DNA from: an uncultured Anaerolineae bacterium
GTDB lineage: Bacteria; Chloroflexota; Anaerolineae; J036; Brachytrichaceae
Assembly: GCA_937927775.1 (NCBI GenBank)
Contig: CALBEF010000030.1
Coordinates: 1 to 64,000, forward strand
DNA: 64,000 nt
Direction: 5' to 3'
This document shows positions 42,204 to 50,053 of the stretch, piece by piece. Positions within the stretch are counted from its first letter, which is position 1. Each line of letters opens with the position of its first letter. The notes beneath the pieces are model-generated. The model was not told the origin of the DNA and made no database searches. It saw nothing but the letters and a program-made list of their open reading frames with translations. The position numbers and the translations under genes are program-made.

Positions 42204-43248
42204 ATGCCGGCTGAATCAGATAATTGATGATCCCCAGCGGCGGCTCGCCGCGCAACACGCGCAGCGCATTGTCATAGAAGCGGGCGAACTCGCCGGCGGA
42301 TACGTCGTTGCACGAGCCGATGTGCGGCGTGAGCACGACATTTGCCTCTGGATTGCGCGCAATCAATTGCAGTAATGGGTTGTCCGGCCGGATCGGCTCC
42401 CATTCGTAGGTGTCGAAGGCCGCCCCGCTTAGATGCCCCTGCTCCAGCGCATCGACCACGGCCCGCTCGTCCACCACGCTGCCGCTGCCGGCTTCGACCA
42501 GCGCGGCGCCGCGCTTCATCATGGCGATGCGCGCCGCGTTCAGCCAGCCATCGGTCTCCGGGAAGTAGGGCAGCAGGCACACCACGATGTCGCTTTCGCG
42601 CAGCAGGTTTTCCGGGTCGCGGTAAACGATGTTGAATGACTGCTCGATGTGGGGCGGCAACTGTGCGCGCTTGTTGTACAGCGCGTGGCACTGCCATCCG
42701 GCCAGCCGGCGCGCCAGTTCCGCCCCGATCTCGCCAAAGCCCAGAATGCCCACCGTTTTGCCGCACAACAGGCCGACCCGGGTTTGCCGGCTCCAGTTGA
42801 AGCAGAAGACATCCTCCGTGGTGCGGCGCGCCGGCCCGCCGATGAACTGCTCCGGTGGTTGCCGCAACAACAACTGCTCCGGCATGACCCGCCGCAGCAC
42901 AGCCAGCATCTGCATCATCACATGCTCGGCCACGGCGATCGTGCCCACGATCGGCTGCGCCGCCACCGGCACGCCCCGGTCGCGCGCGGCTTGCAGGTCG
43001 ATGTCGTGAACCAGCGACCCGATGCGCTGGATGAGCCTGAGCCGCGCGCCGGCGGCGATGATGTCGCGGTCAATCGCGCCCGATCGCTCGCTGATGAGCA
43101 CATCGGCCTGTTGAATCAGCTCAAGCAACTCTGCTTTGGATGGGTTGCGGCGCATGATGACGTTCAGGCCGGCCGGCGCGGCCTCCAGCCGCCATTGCTG
43201 ATGCTGCCGGCCCAGCGGGCACAGGTAAAGCACATCCAGGTTCGACAT
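42181..43248 (-). CDS. D-isomer-specific 2-hydroxyacid dehydrogenase family protein
   Basis: The 355-residue protein starts at MSNLDVLYLCPLGRQ (43248). It shows the NAD-binding motif KTVGILGFGEIGAELARRLA, the substrate-side GTIAVAEHVMMQMLAVLR, and the C-terminal VLTPHIGSC containing the catalytic His; AALVEAGSGSVVDERAVVDAL replaces the usual Asn-x-Arg-Gly segment. These enzymes reduce 2-oxoacids to D-2-hydroxyacids. The physiological substrate is not clear. Confidence 0.88.
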   Translation of the reverse strand: MSNLDVLYLCPLGRQHQQWRLEAAPAGLNVIMRRNPSKAELLELIQQADVLISERSGAIDRDIIAAGARLRLIQRIGSLVHDIDLQAARDRGVPVAAQPIVGTIAVAEHVMMQMLAVLRRVMPEQLLLRQPPEQFIGGPARRTTEDVFCFNWSRQTRVGLLCGKTVGILGFGEIGAELARRLAGWQCHALYNKRAQLPPHIEQSFNIVYRDPENLLRESDIVVCLLPYFPETDGWLNAARIAMMKRGAALVEAGSGSVVDERAVVDALEQGHLSGAAFDTYEWEPIRPDNPLLQLIARNPEANVVLTPHIGSCNDVSAGEFARFYDNALRVLRGEPPLGIINYLIQPAFSDPRTC

Positions 43249-43342
43249 GCGGCGAGTGTACACTAGGCGCACTGTCTGGCGCGCATTCGCCGGCCCGATT
43301 GCCCAGGTCAGGCGCGAATGCGCCAGCGCAAGGAGCGCCACA

Positions 43343-44086
43343 ATGGTTGCACCTGTTCAGGCCCGGATCACGGCACAGGCTCAGGCATGGGAGGATGCCA
43401 TTCCCGACTACCCCTCCCGCGCCGAAGATATCCCGCCGCTGGAGAACGGCGACCGGCTCAGCCGGCGCGAATTCGAGCGGCGTTACGCCGCCATGCCCGG
43501 TCTCAAAAAGGCTGAACTCATCGAAGGAGTGGTGTATATGCCCTCGCCGGTGCGCATCGATTTTCATGCGTTGCAACACAGCCTCGTGATCGGCTGGCTG
43601 ACGGTCTTCTATGCCGCAACGCCCAACCTGATCCTCGGCGACAACGCGACGGTGCGGCTCGACGCTGACAACGAGGCGCAGCCGGATGCTCTGCTCATGA
43701 TTGCGCGGGGCGGGCAGGCGCGCGTGGATGAGGATGGCTATGTGGCCGGCGCGCCTGAGTTCGTATTCGAGGTGGCTTCCACCAGCGCCGCCTATGACCT
43801 GCACGAGAAGCTGAATGTATATCGGCGATGCGGCGTGCAGGAGTACGCCGTTTGGCGCACGCGCGAGGCCGTCCTGGACTGGTGGCGCTTGAGGGATGGC
43901 GTCTATGAGCCGTTGCCGCCAGATGAGTCAGGCATGCTTGTCAGCGCAGTTTTTCCCGGCCTGCGCCTGAACGTCGCGGCGCTTCTGCGCGGCGACATTG
44001 CTGCTGTGCTGGAGACGCAGCGACAATCGCTGATGCAGGAGGAGCACGCGCGGTTTGTCGACTGGTTGAGAAATCTGCGCACATGA
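43343..44086 (+). CDS. Uma2-family (DUF820) putative endonuclease
   Basis: The 247-residue protein starts at ATG 43343 with AAGGAG 9-10 nt upstream. It has the PD-(D/E)xK-like core of Uma2 proteins: PDALLMIARGG, PEFVFEVASTSAAYDLHEKL and YRRCGVQEYAVW. Uma2 proteins are abundant in Chloroflexota and cyanobacteria; their role is unknown, though the fold predicts nuclease activity. Its stop overlaps the GH4 ATG (ATGA), so the two are translationally coupled, an odd pairing. Confidence 0.88.
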   Translation: MVAPVQARITAQAQAWEDAIPDYPSRAEDIPPLENGDRLSRREFERRYAAMPGLKKAELIEGVVYMPSPVRIDFHALQHSLVIGWLTVFYAATPNLILGDNATVRLDADNEAQPDALLMIARGGQARVDEDGYVAGAPEFVFEVASTSAAYDLHEKLNVYRRCGVQEYAVWRTREAVLDWWRLRDGVYEPLPPDESGMLVSAVFPGLRLNVAALLRGDIAAVLETQRQSLMQEEHARFVDWLRNLRT

Positions 44087-45408
44087 CGCCGGCCCCGAAG
44101 ATCGTCTTCATCGGCGCCGGCAGTCTCACTTTCGGGCCATCCGTCCTGGGCGACCTGTTCAGCCTGGCCGACCGGCTGCGTGGCAGCGAGGTCTGGCTGG
44201 TGGATGTGAACGAGCCGGCGGTGACCCTCATGGCGCAGGTGGCCGCGCGCGCCAACGATGCGCTGGGGCAGCCCTTTGCGCTGCGTCACACCACCGCGCG
44301 CGCAGACGCTTTGCCTGGCGCAGACTTCGTCATCGTGTCGGTGGCCATCGATCGGCTGAATACGTGGCGGCTGGACTGGCAGATTCCGCTCAGGCATGGC
44401 GTGCGCCACGTGCTGGGCGAAAACGGCGGGCCGGGCGGCCTCTCCTACGCCTTGCGCAGCATTCCGCTCGCGCTGGGTATCGCCCGCGACGTGGAGGCGC
44501 TGTGCCCCAACGCGCTGCTCATCAACCTGACCGATCCGCTCAGCCGGGTGTGTCTGGCGCTCAGCCGGCGCACGCGCGCGCGCTTCGTTGGGCTGTGCCA
44601 CCAGATCGGCGAGGGCTACCGGCTGGTGAATCGTGTGCTGGGCCTCGTCTCGCCCGATGGCAAAACTGAAGACGCGCTGACGGCCGAGATCGCGCAGCGG
44701 ATTCAGATCACCGCCGCCGGCCTGAACCACTTCACGTTCATCCTCGACATGCGCGAGCGCGACAGCGGGCGCGATGTGTACCCCATCTTCCGCGACAAAG
44801 TGAAGCGGATGCCGCCGGATTTTGCGTTGATGTCGCGCCGGCTGCTCGACACGTATGGGCTGTTCTGCGCCGTCGGCGATCTGCGCGCCGGCGAATTTGT
44901 GGGATTTGCGCACGAGACCATCCCGCTCACCGGCTACGACTTCGACGCGCACGAGCGCCGCGCCGACGCCCAGCGCGCGCACTTACAAGCCATTGCGCGC
45001 GGCGAAGCGACGCTTGACATCCGCCCATCCGGCGAAGGGGCGGCGCACATCATCGAAGCCGTTGCGCGCGATCTGAACCGCCCGGAGTGGGCCGTCAACG
45101 TGCGCAATGAGGGCTGTATCGGCAATCTGCCGGCCGGCGCGATTGTGGAAGTGCCGGGCCTTGTGAACGCAGCCGGCGTCCACGGCGCGCCTGTCGGCGA
45201 CTTGCCGGCCGGCCTGGCCGCGCTCATGCGCCGCGAGATCGACATTCAGGAGCTGGTGGTCGAGGCGGCCGTAAGCGGGGATCGCCGGGTTGCCTTACAG
45301 GCGCTGCTGCTCGACCCGCACATTCATTCATACGCGCAGGCCGAACATTTGTTGGACGATCTGTTGCGCGCGCACGCGAAGCATTTGCCGGCCTGTTGGA
45401 CGGAATGA
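44083..45408 (+). CDS. GH4 family glycosidase (alpha-galactosidase/glucosidase/glucuronidase type)
   Basis: The 441-residue protein has the Rossmann motif KIVFIGAGSLTFGPSVLGDL, the NAD/substrate segment NLTDPLSRVCLALSRR, the metal-binding Cys in GLCHQIGEGYR and His in AAGLNHFTFI. GH4 enzymes use NAD and Mn through a redox-elimination mechanism to cleave alpha- or beta-glycosides. Phospho-substrate specificity cannot be told. A perfect 15-bp hairpin follows. Across it lies a URO-D-like/GPH transporter pair on the other strand. Confidence 0.9.
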   Translation: MTPAPKIVFIGAGSLTFGPSVLGDLFSLADRLRGSEVWLVDVNEPAVTLMAQVAARANDALGQPFALRHTTARADALPGADFVIVSVAIDRLNTWRLDWQIPLRHGVRHVLGENGGPGGLSYALRSIPLALGIARDVEALCPNALLINLTDPLSRVCLALSRRTRARFVGLCHQIGEGYRLVNRVLGLVSPDGKTEDALTAEIAQRIQITAAGLNHFTFILDMRERDSGRDVYPIFRDKVKRMPPDFALMSRRLLDTYGLFCAVGDLRAGEFVGFAHETIPLTGYDFDAHERRADAQRAHLQAIARGEATLDIRPSGEGAAHIIEAVARDLNRPEWAVNVRNEGCIGNLPAGAIVEVPGLVNAAGVHGAPVGDLPAGLAALMRREIDIQELVVEAAVSGDRRVALQALLLDPHIHSYAQAEHLLDDLLRAHAKHLPACWTE

Positions 45409-45424
45409 GTTGCGGCTGACAGCC

Positions 45425-45456
45425 GTTGCAGGCCGGAATTCATTCCGGCCTGCAAC
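45425..45456. terminator. 15-bp perfect hairpin between converging GH4 and URO-D-like genes
   Basis: GTTGCAGGCCGGAAT pairs with ATTCCGGCCTGCAAC around a 2-nt loop. TTGCGGCTGACRGC occurs on both sides as a direct repeat (45411 and 45460 regions). Position between two 3' ends supports a bidirectional terminator. Confidence 0.7.
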
Positions 45457-45475
45457 GATTGCGGCTGACGGCTGC

Positions 45476-46555
45476 TCAGTATCGCCCCAGTTCCAGCCCC
45501 TTCTGGATGAAGTAGCGGTACGTGTCGTAATAGACGGTGTTGGGGATGGAGTGATCGCTGTGCAGCACATAGCCAAATCCCTGTTTGACGGTTGGGATCT
45601 TGGCTTCCAGCTCGGCGTCGATCACGGCGCGGTCGTTGGTGTACAGGGCGCGCACGTCGATGCCGCCCATGAACGATAGCCGGTCGCCGTACTCATGGTG
45701 CAGCTTGAGCAAATCCATGCCGGCCTTGACCTCGATCACCTGCAGCATATCGATGCCGGCGCGCAACATGCCCGGCAGCAGCGGGGCCACATAGCCGCAC
45801 GAGTGCATGATGACCGGCAGGCCCTTGCTCCTGGCAAAGTCGATGGTGAGCTTGTGGGCCGGCTCGATGATCTCACGGTACATGGCCGGCGACATGAACG
45901 GGCGCTGCTTGAAGCCCATGTCTTCGTAGTACCAGATGCCGTCGGGCAGACCCTCCTCTGCGAACAACATCTCCTGCAAGTCCACATTCAGTTGCGCGTA
46001 GGTCATGGCCATGTCGCGCACCCAGTCGGGGTCTTCGGCCATGCCGATCAACATCCACTGGTGGCCGGTGACATCCTTCATGATCTCGAACACGTTGACG
46101 CCCGACCAGGCGAAGAAACGGTTGGCCTGGCGCGCGCGCTCTCTGACGGCGCGATAGTCCCCGAACTTGATGCGCCGGCGCTCGGCTTTCAGCTTCGGCT
46201 TGATGTGCGTTTCCCAGCCGGCGCGATCCTTGACCAGAAAATCGACGTGCTCCGGCGTGGCGTCGTGCAGCTTATGCACGCGCATCACGGCGTAGTTGCC
46301 GTTGCGTACCACGCGGGTCTCCTCGGTCTCCTCCAGAACTTCGGGCACGAAGTCCAGATCGGCCACCATGTCGAACGGCCACGCCAGTTCCAGATCGAAA
46401 CCGAAATGATCGGAGAGCGATTCATCCGGCTTCAGGTAGCCCTGTTGCGTCCAGGTTGCCTGCGTGTCGTTCCAGAAATGCTCGAACAGGCCGATGCGGT
46501 CCACCGGCCTGCGGCGCAGGATATTCTCGATACGTTCTCGTCCGGTCAGTTCCAT
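45476..46555 (-). CDS. Uroporphyrinogen decarboxylase-like (URO-D superfamily) protein
   Basis: The 359-residue protein starts at MELTGRERIENILRRRPVDR (46555), the usual opening of URO-D-like methyltransferases. Later segments SGVNVFEIMKDVTGH, PVIMHSCGYVAPLLPGML, LSFMGGIDVRALYTND and the C-terminal LHSDHSIPNTVYYDTYRYFI follow the superfamily pattern. The histidine/cysteine in MHSCG resembles the zinc-site region of corrinoid methyltransferases (MtaA/MtbA type). True heme synthesis is unlikely. It lies 90 nt downstream of the GPH transporter on the same strand. Confidence 0.85.
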   Translation of the reverse strand: MELTGRERIENILRRRPVDRIGLFEHFWNDTQATWTQQGYLKPDESLSDHFGFDLELAWPFDMVADLDFVPEVLEETEETRVVRNGNYAVMRVHKLHDATPEHVDFLVKDRAGWETHIKPKLKAERRRIKFGDYRAVRERARQANRFFAWSGVNVFEIMKDVTGHQWMLIGMAEDPDWVRDMAMTYAQLNVDLQEMLFAEEGLPDGIWYYEDMGFKQRPFMSPAMYREIIEPAHKLTIDFARSKGLPVIMHSCGYVAPLLPGMLRAGIDMLQVIEVKAGMDLLKLHHEYGDRLSFMGGIDVRALYTNDRAVIDAELEAKIPTVKQGFGYVLHSDHSIPNTVYYDTYRYFIQKGLELGRY

Positions 46556-46645
46556 GTGGGGTCTTCTCCCGCTCAAAGATTCGCGTTGAGGCCGGCAGCC
46601 GGTTGGCGCGTCTGTTGAACCGGCCTGCCGGCCAGACAATCCATT

Positions 46646-48046
46646 TCAGACAGCGCGCGCTCGGCGCTTCTGCAATTCTGCAAGTGTCTGCTCGTGCCCG
46701 GCTTTGGTGATCGGGAAACGCCACACCAGCCACATGCCGATCAGCAGCACAATCGCCGGCACAGGCCCGATCATCCAGCGAATGGCCAGCAATGCGCTGT
46801 CGGGCTGGACGATGGGCGTTGTGGCATCCGCCGGCGGGGTGATGTAGCCGGCCAGCGCCAGCACCTGGCTGACCAGAAACAAGCCGACGGCCAGCCCCAG
46901 CTTTTGCAGCAGCACGAAGAAGCCGTAGAACGCTCCCTCGCGCCGGCGGCCGGTCTCCAGTTCGTCCAGCTCGATCACATCGGGCAGCATGGCCCACGGC
47001 ACCAGGTACGCTGTCGCCACGCCGACGCCGGCCAGCGCGCCCAGCGCAATGATGATCCAGGCCGGCCAGTCGGGTTGCACCACAAACAGCGCGAACGATA
47101 CCGCGATCCAGAAGCCCATGCCTCGAAAGTACACGCCCTTCTTGCCTGTGCGCCGGCTGACGCGCGTCCAGATGAACAGCCAGATCAGCGCGCTGCCCTG
47201 CACAGCCAGAATCACCAGCGGCGTCAGGTCGGGCTGGCGCAGCCAGTAGGTGAGGTAGTACACCACGATGGTCGAGACGGTTTGCACCACCAGCCACGAA
47301 GCCAGATAGATGCCGGTGACGTAGCGAAAGGCGCGGTTGGCAAAGGTGAAACGCAGCGCCTGGGCAAAGGGCATGGGCGCTTCTTCCTCCGCGGTGTGGC
47401 GCTCGTAGGTGCCCCAGAAGGCGAAGAAGAACGGCACGGTTGCCACGACCGCCCACACCAGCGCCGACACCGCGTAAGCGGTTTGCAGGCCGGCGCTCGG
47501 CTGAATGGCGTTGACGATGATGGGGTGCGCCACAGCCGCGATCAGCCCGCTGCCGATGGAGAACGCAAAGCGATACTGATTCAGGCTGGTGCGTTCGTCG
47601 TAGTCGCGCGTCAGTTCCGCCGTCAAGGCCGTGTAGGGCACATTGACCACGGTGAAGGCCAGATCGAGCGCCAGCGACACCACCAGGTAGTACACAAACC
47701 TGCCGGCGTCGCCCAGTGGCGGCACGAGGAACAACAGAAAGAAGGTCAGGCCAAACGGCACTGCGCCGAACAGAAACCAGGGGCGCCGCCGGCCCCAGCG
47801 CGTATGCACGCGATCGGAGATCATGCCCACCAGCGGGTCATTGATCGAATCCCAGATCTTGTTCAGCAGCAGGATCAGGCCGGCTGCCGCCGGCGGCACA
47901 CGGGCCACGTCGGTCAAAAAGTACAGCAGGAAAAACGACATGATGGCCGTGGCGACAGCCGGACCGACATCGCCGGCGCCAAAGGCCAGTTTGGTCACGA
48001 AGGGAACCTTATCGCTTGCAGGGACAGGGGCTGCTGCTGATTGCAT
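46646..48046 (-). CDS. GPH (MFS-related) glycoside/pentoside/hexuronide:cation symporter
   Basis: The 466-residue protein has twelve hydrophobic segments. Family motifs include KLAFGAGDVGPAVATAIMSF, the ILLLNKIWDSINDPLVGMIS loop with DRVHTRWGRRRPW, and AELTRDYDERTSLNQYR. GPH carriers import sugars or glycosides with H+ or Na+. It is followed by the URO-D-like gene on the same strand and faces the GH4 gene, which supports a glycoside-use locus. GGAGG lies ~9 nt before the ATG; a TATACA box is further upstream. Confidence 0.9.
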   Translation of the reverse strand: MQSAAAPVPASDKVPFVTKLAFGAGDVGPAVATAIMSFFLLYFLTDVARVPPAAAGLILLLNKIWDSINDPLVGMISDRVHTRWGRRRPWFLFGAVPFGLTFFLLFLVPPLGDAGRFVYYLVVSLALDLAFTVVNVPYTALTAELTRDYDERTSLNQYRFAFSIGSGLIAAVAHPIIVNAIQPSAGLQTAYAVSALVWAVVATVPFFFAFWGTYERHTAEEEAPMPFAQALRFTFANRAFRYVTGIYLASWLVVQTVSTIVVYYLTYWLRQPDLTPLVILAVQGSALIWLFIWTRVSRRTGKKGVYFRGMGFWIAVSFALFVVQPDWPAWIIIALGALAGVGVATAYLVPWAMLPDVIELDELETGRRREGAFYGFFVLLQKLGLAVGLFLVSQVLALAGYITPPADATTPIVQPDSALLAIRWMIGPVPAIVLLIGMWLVWRFPITKAGHEQTLAELQKRRARAV

Positions 48047-48096
48047 CGGTGAACCTCCGCCGCACAGTGTATATCACCGGCGCGGAGAGCGGGAGA

Positions 48097-48152
48097 GGGT
48101 GAGGGGGTGACAGGGTGAGGGGGTGACAAGGTGAGGGGGTGAGGGGGTGAGA
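48097..48152 (+). repeat. Seven tandem octamers (GGGTGAGG/GGGTGACA)
   Basis: Seven consecutive 8-bp units lie ~50 nt upstream of the transporter gene start (which reads on the minus strand): GGGTGAGG and GGGTGACA alternate, then GGTGAGG-type units follow. Confidence 0.9.
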
Positions 48153-48167
48153 GCGCAAGGGAATTGT

Positions 48168-48226
48168 TCAATCGTCAATCGTCAATCGCTCAATCGTCAA
48201 TCCCTCAATCGCTTAATCGTCAATCG
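48168..48226 (+). repeat. Tandem TCAATCG repeats abutting the ALDH stop
   Basis: Eight 7-8 bp units of TCAATCG, with one or two extra bases between some, end exactly at the base before the aldehyde dehydrogenase stop codon. Together with the octamers they fill most of the 180-bp gap. Confidence 0.85.
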
Positions 48227-49603
48227 CTACACCAGCCGGCGCAACAGGCGCAGCAATTTGTCTGAATAGGGCATATACCGTTGCCGGATATCCAGCCAGA
48301 ATGGCTTCTTCAGCACAGCCTTTGGATGCGTGAAGGTGTCGAAGCTGTAGCGCCCGTGATACTTGCCCATACCGCTGGCGCCCACGCCGCCGAACGGCAG
48401 ATGCGAGTTGGCATAGTGCAGCATCACATCGTTGATGCATACGCCTCCGGACGATGTCTCGCGCAGAATGCGTTCCTGGTTCGCCACGTTTCGAGAGAAG
48501 AAATACAGGGCCAGCGGCCTGGGGCGCGCGTTCAGAAATCGAATGGCATTGTCGAAGGTGTCGTACGTGACGATTGGCAACACCGGCCCGAAGATCTCTT
48601 CCTGCATCAGCGGGCTGTCGAGCGCCGGCGCGTCGATCAGCGTCGGCGCGATGTAGCGGTCTGCGGCATCCGTTTCCCCGCCGTGCGCGATGCTGCCGTG
48701 CGCCAGCAACGCGCGCAGCCGGTTGAAGTGCCGCTCATTGATGATTCGCCCGTAGTCCGGGCTGCGCTGCGGATCGTCGCCAAAAAATTCGCGGATGGCG
48801 GCGCGGGCCAGCGCGATGAACTCATCCCTCATGCGCCGGTCAACCAGCGCGTAGTCCGGCGCGATGCAGATCTGCCCGGCGTTGGTGAACTTGCCCCACA
48901 CGATGCGCCGCGTCGCTGTTTCCAGGTCGACATCGGCGTCAATGACTGCCGGGCTTTTGCCGCCCAGTTCCAGTGTCACCGGCGTCAGGTGCTGTGCGGC
49001 TGCCTGCAGGATCAATTTGCCCACCGCCGCGCCGCCGGTATAGAAGATGTAGTCGAATCGCTGCGCCAGCAGGGCCTGGGCGACCTGTGCATCGCCCTCG
49101 ATCACGGTGACGTGGCCGGGGTCAAATGTGTCGGCGATCAGCCGCGCCAGCAGGCTTGATGTAGCCGGGGCCAGCTCAGAAGGTTTGAGCACCGCGCAGT
49201 TGCCGGCGGCGATCGCGCCGATGAGCGGGGCGACGATTAACAGGAAGGGGAAATTCCACGGCCCGATGATGAGCGCCGTCCCATACGGCTCCGGGTAGAC
49301 CCAGGCCGACCCCGGCAATTGAACCCAGTGCGCCGGCACGCGCCGGGGTCTGGCCCAGCCTTTCAAGCGCCTGCAAATGTGCTTCAAGTCCTCGAGCGCC
49401 ACGCCAACCTCGGTCGCAAACCCTTCCACGTCGGATTTGCGCAGGTCGGCCTGCAACGCCGCAAGAATGGCGCGCTCGTTGCCGCGCATGGCGCGCTCCA
49501 AAGCGCGCAGTTGCCGGAGCCGGAATTCGACCGGGCGGGTGTGGCCGGCGTCATAGAACGCGCGCTGGCGATCCAGAATTGCGGTGATGTTCGTGTCAGC
49601 CAT
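48227..49603 (-). CDS. Aldehyde dehydrogenase (ALDH3-like)
   Basis: The 458-residue enzyme starts at MADTNITAILDRQRAFYDAG (49603). Class features are IIGPWNFPFLLIVAPLIGAI, the YTGGAAVGKLI nucleotide loop, the general-base Glu in TLELGGKSPAVI, and the catalytic Cys in TNAGQICIAPDY. Length without N- and C-terminal extensions and FGGVGASGMGKYHG point to the class 3 type that oxidises medium or long-chain aldehydes with NAD(P). The gene has a dispersed palindrome just upstream. Confidence 0.92.
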   Translation of the reverse strand: MADTNITAILDRQRAFYDAGHTRPVEFRLRQLRALERAMRGNERAILAALQADLRKSDVEGFATEVGVALEDLKHICRRLKGWARPRRVPAHWVQLPGSAWVYPEPYGTALIIGPWNFPFLLIVAPLIGAIAAGNCAVLKPSELAPATSSLLARLIADTFDPGHVTVIEGDAQVAQALLAQRFDYIFYTGGAAVGKLILQAAAQHLTPVTLELGGKSPAVIDADVDLETATRRIVWGKFTNAGQICIAPDYALVDRRMRDEFIALARAAIREFFGDDPQRSPDYGRIINERHFNRLRALLAHGSIAHGGETDAADRYIAPTLIDAPALDSPLMQEEIFGPVLPIVTYDTFDNAIRFLNARPRPLALYFFSRNVANQERILRETSSGGVCINDVMLHYANSHLPFGGVGASGMGKYHGRYSFDTFTHPKAVLKKPFWLDIRQRYMPYSDKLLRLLRRLV

Positions 49604-49627
49604 GCGCCGGATTCTAACGGCCTGTTG

Positions 49628-49658
49628 CCCTCCCGCAGGTTCCGAACCTGCGGGAGGG
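49628..49658. repeat. Dispersed CCTCCCGCAGGT palindrome, copy 3
   Basis: CCCTCCCGCAGGTT pairs with AACCTGCGGGAGGG around CCG. It lies between tRNA-Arg and the ALDH gene, both on the minus strand, so it may end the tRNA transcript. Confidence 0.8.
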
Positions 49659-49711
49659 GGGCGTAAAAGCGCCGGCCCTGAAGTCGCAACATCTTCAGGG
49701 CCGGCATCGAG

Positions 49712-49785
49712 TACCCCCGGCAGGACTCGAACCCACAACACCCGCCTTAGGACGGCGGTGTTCTATCCGATTGACCTACGGGGGC
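49712..49785 (-). tRNA. tRNA-Arg (anticodon CCT)
   Basis: Minus-strand cloverleaf: acceptor GCCCCCG/CGGGGGT, anticodon stem CCGCC/GGCGG with loop GTCCTAA (anticodon CCT, reads AGG), T arm GTGGG-TTCGAGT-CCTGC with G:T pairs, and discriminator A. CCA is not encoded. Its first ten bases overlap the 3' end of the glutaredoxin gene. Confidence 0.93.
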
Positions 49786-50042
49786 GATTCGCCTGTCCTG
49801 ATTGTAACTGATCGCGCCAGGGCCGCCGCCAGCGCCTGCCCGTCAATCGGCGCTGCCAGGGTCGGCCCGCCCTCGATCTCGATCACCGGAATCTTGTCCC
49901 AATATCTGCGCAGGGCGGCGCGGTCTTCGTCGATGTTGACGCGCGCAATCTCCGCGTTGTGCGCGGCCGCCAGTTGTGTCAGCGGCTCCTCGATCTCCTC
50001 GCACAGCCCGCAGCCGGGCCGGTAGTAAAACGTGATGCGCAT
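49776..50042 (-). CDS. Glutaredoxin-like protein
   Basis: The 88-residue thioredoxin-fold protein starts at MRITFYYRPGCGLCEEIEEP (50042). The redox motif is CGLC, and IPVIEIEGGPTLAAPIDG provides the cis-Pro region. It probably reduces disulfides or is a DUF836-type glutaredoxin. The reading frame ends SPP-TAG inside tRNA-Arg, so the tRNA gene supplies the stop codon. It begins 11 nt after the HerA-like gene stop, on the same strand. Confidence 0.85.
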   Translation of the reverse strand: MRITFYYRPGCGLCEEIEEPLTQLAAAHNAEIARVNIDEDRAALRRYWDKIPVIEIEGGPTLAAPIDGQALAAALARSVTIRTGESPP

Positions 50043-50053
50043 GACTCGTTTGC

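Noticed and set aside
48097-48226. CRISPR-like array
   Set aside because: Units are 7-8 bp and directly adjacent, with no spacers; this is a microsatellite-like tandem repeat.
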